A model generated the notes under the pieces. That model worked only from the letters and a program-made list of their open reading frames with translations. It was not told the origin of the DNA and did no database searches. DNA of 10,244 bases, from positions 1 to 10,244 of the forward strand of contig JAISDG010000039.1 of assembly GCA_031265015.1 (NCBI GenBank), written 5' to 3'. The DNA comes from Spirochaetaceae bacterium (GTDB taxonomy: Bacteria; Spirochaetota; Spirochaetia; Treponematales; Breznakiellaceae). The position numbers and the translations under genes are program-made. Positions 5,688 through 10,244 of the stretch are shown here, in pieces (position 1 is the first letter of the stretch; every line of letters begins with the position of its first letter).

Positions 5688-7566
5688 AGGAAGGGTTGAT
5701 CGGATTTCCGGCCCCATTGTCAGGGCCGGCGGCCTGGGCCGGGCGGGGCTCTTTGACGTGGTGGAAGTAGGGGATCGCCGCCTTCTGGGCGAGATAGTCC
5801 GGCTGGAACGGGACGAGGCGGTGATTCAGGTATATGAAGACGACACGGGGCTGAAAATCGGCGCGGCCGCGGTATCCACCGGCCGGCCTCTTTCGGCGCT
5901 TCTGGGACCCGGCCTTATCGGGACAATCTATGACGGCATCCAGCGGCCCCTGAAAGTACTGTACGACAAAACCGGCGCTTTTATGAGTCCCGGCGTCCGG
6001 GCGGAACCGCTGGACATGAAAAAAAAATGGCTCTTTGTTCCGGACAAAGCGGCGGCGTCTGGTGGGACGGCGCCTAATGAGGCGGTGCCTGATGGAACGG
6101 CGTCTGATGGGACTGATGGGGCGGTACTTGGTAAGACGGCTCCCGGCGGCGGGTCCGCCGTTCAGGCCCGGCCGGGAATGGCCCTGGGCACGGTCGCGGA
6201 AACGGAAAGCATCAGCTGTACGATCATGGTTCCGCCGGGAACGACGGGGAACATCAGCTGGCTTGCCCCCCCGGGCGAATATACCTGCGCGGACATTATC
6301 GCCAGAACCGATACCGGCATGGAAATACCCCTGGCCCAGTGGTGGCCGGTCCGGATCCCCCGGCCCAGCGCGGAGCGGCTCTCGCCGGACCGGCCCCTGA
6401 TCACGGGGGAACGGGTCATCGACCTTTTTTTCCCCCTTTCCAAAGGAGGCGCGGCAGCCATCCCCGGCGGCTTCGGCACCGGCAAAACCATGACCCAGCA
6501 TGCGATAGCCAAATGGTGCGATGCCGACGTGATCCTCTACGTCGGCTGCGGCGAGCGGGGCAACGAGATGACCGACGTCCTTACCGACTTTCCCCGGCTG
6601 GAGGATCCCCGGACAGGCCGCTCTCTGATGGAGCGGACCATCCTGATTGCCAACACCTCCAACATGCCCGTGGCCGCCCGGGAAGTGTCTATTTATACCG
6701 GGGTTACCCTGGCGGAATTTTACCGGGATATGGGGTACCATGTGGCGATCATGGCGGATTCCACCAGCCGCTGGGCGGAAGCCCTGCGGGAACTGTCGGG
6801 CCGCATGGAAGAAATGCCCGCGGAAGAGGGTTTTCCCGCGTATCTTCCCACCAGGCTTGCGGAATTTTACGAACGGGCCGGGCGGGTCCGGACCCTGGGG
6901 GAAAAGGAAGGGTCCGTAACGATCATCGGGGCCGTGTCTCCGCCGGGGGGCGATTTTTCGGAGCCCGTTACCCAGCATACCAAACGCTTTATCCGCTGCT
7001 TCTGGGCTCTGGACCGGGATCTGGCCAACGCCCGGCACTATCCGGCGATCAGCTGGATCGACAGTTATTCCGAATACGCCGAAGAGGTCAAACCCTGGTG
7101 GGAAAAACTCAGCCCCGCCTGGGTCCAGATCCGGCAGGAGGCCCTGGAACTCCTTAAAAAAGAACAACGCCTGGCGGAGATTGTCCGCCTTATCGGTCCC
7201 GATGCCCTTCCCGATGGTGAACGGCTTGTCCTCCTGGTGTCGGAGATTATCAAAGACGGTTTCCTCCAGCAGAACTCCTTTGACGAGGTGGACATGTACT
7301 GCGTTCCCGCCAAGCAGGTACGGCTGCTGGAACTGATCATGGAGTTCTACCGCCGCTGTGAAACCTGCATAAAACTGGGAGCGCCCCTTTACAAGATCAG
7401 CGGCCTGGCCGCGGAAGACAGCCAGCGCCCTCTTCGGGAACGGCTTTCGCGGCTTAAAAGCGAAGTAAAAAACGGCGATGAGGGGGGCTTTGCGGACTTT
7501 GAACGGGATATGACAGGGACCCTGGAAGCGCTGGAGCGGAGTTACCGCAACAGGGAACTGCTCTGA
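5680..7566 (+). CDS. atpA: V/A-type ATP synthase catalytic subunit A
   Basis: Subunit A carries the catalytic sites of the A3B3 head, hydrolysing or making ATP at the cytoplasmic face. The order is canonical: N-terminal barrel (GRVDRISGPIVRA), the YDGIQRPL segment, the bulge (non-homologous) domain, Walker A GGFGTGKT (residues 263-270, Lys269), GERGNE with catalytic Glu292, Walker B end MADSTSR (Asp360), FYERAGRV, and the helical C-terminal domain. At 628 residues it is about 35-40 longer than usual. The excess lies in the bulge domain, where residues 125-157 form an imperfect pentapeptide repeat. All visible catalytic residues are intact, so it should be active. GGGGGAAG at 5669-5676 supplies a ribosome-binding site four bases or less from the ATG, and the start overlaps the atpE stop by eight bases. 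Confidence 0.97.
   Translation: MIEGRVDRISGPIVRAGGLGRAGLFDVVEVGDRRLLGEIVRLERDEAVIQVYEDDTGLKIGAAAVSTGRPLSALLGPGLIGTIYDGIQRPLKVLYDKTGAFMSPGVRAEPLDMKKKWLFVPDKAAASGGTAPNEAVPDGTASDGTDGAVLGKTAPGGGSAVQARPGMALGTVAETESISCTIMVPPGTTGNISWLAPPGEYTCADIIARTDTGMEIPLAQWWPVRIPRPSAERLSPDRPLITGERVIDLFFPLSKGGAAAIPGGFGTGKTMTQHAIAKWCDADVILYVGCGERGNEMTDVLTDFPRLEDPRTGRSLMERTILIANTSNMPVAAREVSIYTGVTLAEFYRDMGYHVAIMADSTSRWAEALRELSGRMEEMPAEEGFPAYLPTRLAEFYERAGRVRTLGEKEGSVTIIGAVSPPGGDFSEPVTQHTKRFIRCFWALDRDLANARHYPAISWIDSYSEYAEEVKPWWEKLSPAWVQIRQEALELLKKEQRLAEIVRLIGPDALPDGERLVLLVSEIIKDGFLQQNSFDEVDMYCVPAKQVRLLELIMEFYRRCETCIKLGAPLYKISGLAAEDSQRPLRERLSRLKSEVKNGDEGGFADFERDMTGTLEALERSYRNRELL
6052..6150 (+). repeat. Imperfect 15-base tandem repeat inside atpA
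   Basis: About seven in-frame units, six of 15 bases and one shortened to 9, encode AASGG, TAPNE, AVPDG, TASDG, TDG, AVLGK and TAPGG. The DNA units share an (A/G)CGGCGNCTGATGG-like core, and their T-ending codons (tct, ggt, cct, gat, aat) contrast with the GC-ending codons of the flanking gene. All units keep the reading frame. The repeat sits in the bulge domain, where other A subunits have a short linker, and looks like a local expansion coding for a flexible Gly/Ala/Thr/Asp-rich loop. Confidence 0.8.
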
Positions 7567-7580
7567 CCGAATATGTTACG

Positions 7581-7622
7581 GGAAGGATGATAGATAAACG
7601 TGAAGGATGTATGTTAAGGATG
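7581..7622 (+). promoter_or_regulatory. Triple AAGGATG (Shine-Dalgarno-like) leader of atpB
   Basis: The 60-base atpA-atpB gap holds GAAGGATG at 7582-7589, GAAGGATG at 7602-7609 and TAAGGATG at 7615-7622. The last copy places AAGGA (7616-7620) six bases before the atpB ATG at 7627, a proper ribosome-binding distance. The two upstream copies are not positioned for that start. The gap is AT-rich compared with the genes around it. The extra copies may be standby ribosome sites or remnants of a local duplication. Confidence 0.6.
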
Positions 7623-7626
7623 ATAC

Positions 7627-9069
7627 ATGAGGGGCGTTGAGTACCGGGGCTTGACCCGCATTGAAGGGCCGGTCGTGATCACCGAGCGGAGCCGGGACGT
7701 GGGCTTTAACGAGGTGGCCGCCGTTTATGACCGCAACGAAGGCCGCCGCCTGGGCCGGGTGGTGGACATGAGCGGGGACTGGGCGGCGATTCAAATTTTT
7801 GGGAGCACGACAGGCCTGTCCGCCGATGACAGCCGGGTGGAATTCCTGGGTAAACCCATGGAGTTCCGGGTAGGGCCGGGGCTTCTGGGCCGGGTCTTTA
7901 ACGGCCTGGGGGAACCCATCGACGGGTACGGCAGCATCCTTTCATCTACCTGCCTGGATGTGAACGGCCTCCCCATTAATCCCTATGCCCGGACCTATCC
8001 CCGGGATTTTATCCAGACGGGGATTTCCGCCATCGACGGCATGAACACGTTGATCCGGGGTCAGAAACTGCCTATCTTTTCCGGCAACGGCCTTCCCCAC
8101 AACCGTCTGGCCGCCCAGATAGTGCGGCAGGCAAAAATTCTTTCCGGGCCCGGTTCCGGCGATGCCGGTCCCGGCGGTTCTCAGTTTGTTATCGTTTTCT
8201 GCGCCATGGGGGTAAAGTACGATGTGGCCCGGTTCTTCCTGGACGACTTTGAAAAATCCGGAGTCCTGGCCAATGTCGTGGTGTTTCTTTCCCTGGCGGA
8301 CGCCCCCAGCCTGGAACGGCTGGTGACTCCCCGCTGCGCCCTTACCGCCGCCGAATACCTGGCCTACGATCGGAATATGCATGTCCTGGTGGTTATGACC
8401 GACATGACCAACTACTGTGAAGCCCTGCGGGAAGTTTCGTCCATCCGGGGGGAAGTGCCCAGCCGCAAGGGGTATCCCGGCTATCTCTATTCGGAACTGG
8501 CAAGCCTCTACGAACGGGCGGGAAAAATCGAAGGTTCATCGGGATCCATCACCCAGCTTCCCATCCTTACCATGCCCAACGATGATATCAGCCATCCCAT
8601 CCCGGACCTGTCGGGATATATCACCGAAGGCCAAATCGTTCTGGATCGCGAACTCTTCCAGCGGGGGGTATACCCGCCGGTTGCGGGGCTTCCCAGTCTT
8701 TCCAGGCTTATGAAGGACGGTATAGGACCGGGGATGACAAGGGAAGATCACAAGGATGTGTCCAGCCAGCTTTTTGCCGCCTATTCCAAAGTCAAGCAGG
8801 TCCGCAGCCTGGCGTCGATTATCGGCGAAGAAGAATTATCGGAGAACGACAAAAGATATCTTAAATTCGGGGAAACCTTTGAGCGTATCTTTCTGACCCA
8901 GGATGAGCACGAGAACCGGGACATCGGCCGGACCCTGGACCTGGGCTGGCAGGTTCTGGCCGAAATTCCCCGGGACGAGCTTTTACGGATCAAGCAGGAA
9001 TATATCGAAAAGTACCTTAACCCGGCCCTGGCCGCTGCCGGCAAAGAGGCTCCCGCGGAGCAGGGTTAA
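7627..9069 (+). CDS. atpB: V/A-type ATP synthase non-catalytic subunit B
   Basis: Subunit B alternates with A in the head, completes the catalytic interfaces and binds the peripheral stalks. The 480-residue product has the family order: EYRGLTRIEGPVVITER near the N-terminus, the degenerate P-loop region FSGNGLPHN (151-159), VLVVMTDMTNYCEALREV, SRKGYPGYLYSELASLYERAG, PILTMPNDDISHPIPDLSGYITEGQI, and LPSLSRLM with Arg360, the likely arginine finger reaching into the A site. The absence of a GxxxxGKT motif is normal for B. A Gly/Pro/Ser/Asp loop (about 173-185) replaces a stretch that is variable in the family. The C-terminal tail (about 466-480) is Ala-rich and probably disordered. The ATG is supported by AAGGA at 7616-7620. 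It follows a 60-base gap, the longest within the ATPase operon. Confidence 0.97.
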   Translation: MRGVEYRGLTRIEGPVVITERSRDVGFNEVAAVYDRNEGRRLGRVVDMSGDWAAIQIFGSTTGLSADDSRVEFLGKPMEFRVGPGLLGRVFNGLGEPIDGYGSILSSTCLDVNGLPINPYARTYPRDFIQTGISAIDGMNTLIRGQKLPIFSGNGLPHNRLAAQIVRQAKILSGPGSGDAGPGGSQFVIVFCAMGVKYDVARFFLDDFEKSGVLANVVVFLSLADAPSLERLVTPRCALTAAEYLAYDRNMHVLVVMTDMTNYCEALREVSSIRGEVPSRKGYPGYLYSELASLYERAGKIEGSSGSITQLPILTMPNDDISHPIPDLSGYITEGQIVLDRELFQRGVYPPVAGLPSLSRLMKDGIGPGMTREDHKDVSSQLFAAYSKVKQVRSLASIIGEEELSENDKRYLKFGETFERIFLTQDEHENRDIGRTLDLGWQVLAEIPRDELLRIKQEYIEKYLNPALAAAGKEAPAEQG

Positions 9070-9084
9070 AAGTGGAGACGCGCC

Positions 9085-9708
9085 GTGGCCCGTGAACAAA
9101 CCGCCCCTACCAAGAGTAATCTTTTCCGTGTCAAGGAACGGCTTGCCGCCGCGAAGGACGGCTATGACCTCCTGGAACAGAAACGGGAAATCCTGGTGAT
9201 GGAGCTGATGCAGAAGGTCGAAGAGGTTAAGCTGCTGGAACGGGACCTGGACAACTGTATCGAGACGGCGTACCCCGCCCTTAAGCGGATGCTGATTGTG
9301 GTGGGCCGGGAACGGGCGGACCGGCTTTCCCGGGGGATAAAATACCGCTTTGAACTGGAAGAAAAGCGGGTTATGATCGCGGGAATGAACCTTCCCACCC
9401 TGAAAGTACGGCTTCCGGGGGTGGAATTAAAGTATTCTCCCGCGAATTCATTTGCGGAATGTGATGAAACTGTGTTAGAATTCTTTAAGTTGCTGAAGGT
9501 TCTAACGGAACTGGCGGCGGTCCGGACCATCGCGTGGCGGCTTGCCCGGGAAGTCCGGAAGACCCAGCGGCGGGTTAATGCCCTGGAAAAAATGGTAATT
9601 CCCACCGCCAGGGACACAAAAATATATATTGAGGCGGCTCTTGAGGAACGGGACAGGGATTCGTTCTTTACAAGCAAGCTGCTCAAAAGGAAAACCGGAA
9701 AGGAATGA
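9085..9708 (+). CDS. atpD: V/A-type ATP synthase subunit D
   Basis: Subunit D is the central rotor shaft, an antiparallel coiled coil inserted into A3B3 and seated through F and C on the K ring. The 207-residue protein opens with the family signature TKSNLFRVKERLAAAKDGYDLLEQKREIL (about residues 9-37). It continues as a charged helix to about 75, has a mid-section of strands and loops, and ends in a second long helix (LARE..KTQRRVNALEKMVIPTARDTKIYIEAALEERDRDSFF). The NALE.(V/M)(I/V)IP segment is highly typical. The start is GTG at 9085, with GGAG at 9074-9077 seven bases upstream; it lies 15 bases after the atpB stop. Its stop overlaps the next gene's start (ATGA). Confidence 0.94.
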   Translation: MAREQTAPTKSNLFRVKERLAAAKDGYDLLEQKREILVMELMQKVEEVKLLERDLDNCIETAYPALKRMLIVVGRERADRLSRGIKYRFELEEKRVMIAGMNLPTLKVRLPGVELKYSPANSFAECDETVLEFFKLLKVLTELAAVRTIAWRLAREVRKTQRRVNALEKMVIPTARDTKIYIEAALEERDRDSFFTSKLLKRKTGKE

Positions 9709-10190
9709 TAAAGGCCCTCTTCTCCAACATCGTGGTGGCTGTCTCCGGCTCGGACGCTTCTATCCTGGCGTCCAAGTATGCGATCGTGCTGGCAAAGCTG
9801 TACCGGTGCCGGCTTTCGGCGGTGTATGTGATCGATACCGCCACCATCAGGCAGCTGACCTTAAGCAAAATTTTTATTCAGGAGGAAAGCCTGGAATACG
9901 AAAAGAGCCTTGAAGCCAACGGCGGGCGGTATCTTTCCTTTGTGGAAGAACTGGCCCGGGCCAAGGGTGTTAAAATAGAACGGGAAATGCGCCGGGGGGC
10001 GGTGTACACCGAACTCCTGGGCGCCGCGGACGAGCGGAAAGCGGACCTTATTATCCTGGGAGGCTGGGAAAAAGACCGGAACGCCCGGGACATCATTACC
10101 CATGCCCACCGGGAAATCATGGTCGGCGCCAAATGCTCGGTCCTTCTGGCTAAGGAACCTTCCATCGATCAGCTTTACAAGCAGGCGTGA
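9705..10190 (+). CDS. Universal stress protein (UspA) family, apparently non-canonical nucleotide site
   Basis: A 161-residue single UspA-type domain, a Rossmann-like cytoplasmic fold that usually dimerises and either binds ATP or does not. The first strand NIVVAVSGSDASILASKYAIVLAK (8-31) and the last part ADLIILGGWE...HREIMVGAKCSVLLAKE match the family. Two nucleotide-binding features look altered: the usual Asp after strand one (VAVDGS) is Ser14, and the G-2x-G-9x-G-S/T motif is replaced by GGWEKDRNARDIITHAH (119-135). This suggests a form that does not bind ATP in the usual way (inference). The ATG overlaps the atpD stop by four bases with GGAAAGGA at 9697-9704 upstream, so it is probably translated together with the ATPase. 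Its role is unknown; a regulatory link to the ATPase is only a guess. Confidence 0.85.
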   Translation: MIKALFSNIVVAVSGSDASILASKYAIVLAKLYRCRLSAVYVIDTATIRQLTLSKIFIQEESLEYEKSLEANGGRYLSFVEELARAKGVKIEREMRRGAVYTELLGAADERKADLIILGGWEKDRNARDIITHAHREIMVGAKCSVLLAKEPSIDQLYKQA

Positions 10191-10222
10191 TGAGGAACTT
10201 CGGTATCCCTCAGTTCCTCATC
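10189..10222 (+). terminator. Perfect 11-bp stem-loop overlapping the usp stop; possible factor-dependent terminator
   Basis: GATGAGGAACT (10189-10199) and AGTTCCTCATC (10212-10222) are exact inverted copies around a 12-base loop (10200-10211). The left arm begins inside the usp TGA stop codon (10188-10190). The place fits the end of an operon, but no T-run follows, so it does not meet the classical intrinsic-terminator pattern. It could instead protect the 3' end of the transcript. The same bases also belong to a repeated palindromic unit. Confidence 0.4.
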
Positions 10223-10244
10223 TTGAGGAATCTCGGTATCCCTC
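10191..10244. repeat. Start of a palindromic direct repeat with 33-base spacing, cut by the window end
   Basis: A 21-base unit, TGAGGAA-nnn-CGGTATCCCTC, occurs at 10191-10211 and again at 10224-10244 with only two differences (CTT versus TCT in the variable triplet). The copies are 33 bases apart, with AGTTCCTCATCT between them. TTCCTCA at 10214-10220 can pair with TGAGGAA on either side (10191-10197 or 10224-10230, the latter with a 3-base loop). The second copy runs to the last base, so the array length is unknown. Confidence 0.7.

Noticed and set aside
6035..6400. An Arg-rich frame (RRLMRRCLMERRLM-type repeats) in the +1 frame of atpA
   Set aside because: It is the out-of-frame reading of the 15-base tandem repeat. 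The atpA frame has full family support.
5596..7167. A 523-codon open frame on the minus strand opposite atpE/atpA
   Set aside because: It is opposite the conserved A subunit. Its Arg-rich repeat stretch is just the reverse reading of the atpA minisatellite, with no family resemblance.
8143..8181. Gly/Pro/Ser/Asp loop in atpB as an insertion like that in atpA
   Set aside because: Other B subunits, such as that of Thermus, have a variable loop of similar length here, so it is ordinary family variation.
10191..10244. CRISPR array
   Set aside because: Only two copies are visible, the interval between them is an inverted copy of the unit rather than a unique spacer, and no cas gene is present.

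Overview
The window reads as one co-directional (+ strand) gene cluster from a spirochaete, most likely a Treponema-type organism with GC-rich codon usage. This rests on family resemblance (bacterial V/A-type ATPase subunits with a short two-helix K subunit, next to secG and a PtsN-type EIIA). It is an inference, because no rRNA or other phylogenetic marker is present.

Layout: a likely promoter (18-46), then secG (75-407) and a PTS EIIA(Ntr/fructose)-like gene (409-882). A short spacer with an inverted repeat leads into a complete V/A-type ATPase operon: G/H-like stalk subunit (954-1262), C (1262-2332), I (2329-4347), K (4369-4674), F (4680-5024), E (5070-5687), catalytic A (5680-7566), B (7627-9069) and D (9085-9708). 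A universal-stress-protein-like gene (9705-10190) overlaps the end of the D gene. The window closes on a palindromic repeat (10189-10244) that continues past the edge.

How the parts work together: A and B form the A3B3 nucleotide-hydrolysing head. D and F form the central shaft, and C is the socket between shaft and rotor ring. E and the G/H-like subunit form the peripheral stalks. I holds the ion half-channels and carries the essential arginine, and K subunits form the rotor ring. All nine expected subunits are present and intact, so the operon should encode a working ion-translocating ATPase. Several junctions overlap by 1-8 bases (G/C, C/I, E/A, D/usp), which suggests translational coupling. 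The K and B genes sit behind gaps and have conspicuous ribosome-binding signals of their own, which fits subunits that need independent dosing.

I see no clearly undescribed system here. The unusual points are: a pentapeptide minisatellite inserted in catalytic subunit A; a K subunit lacking the usual Na+ ligands; a threefold AAGGATG repeat before atpB; a hairpin and an SD-poor AT-rich leader before atpE; a non-standard subunit order; a Usp homologue with an apparently degenerate nucleotide site; and the terminal palindromic repeat.
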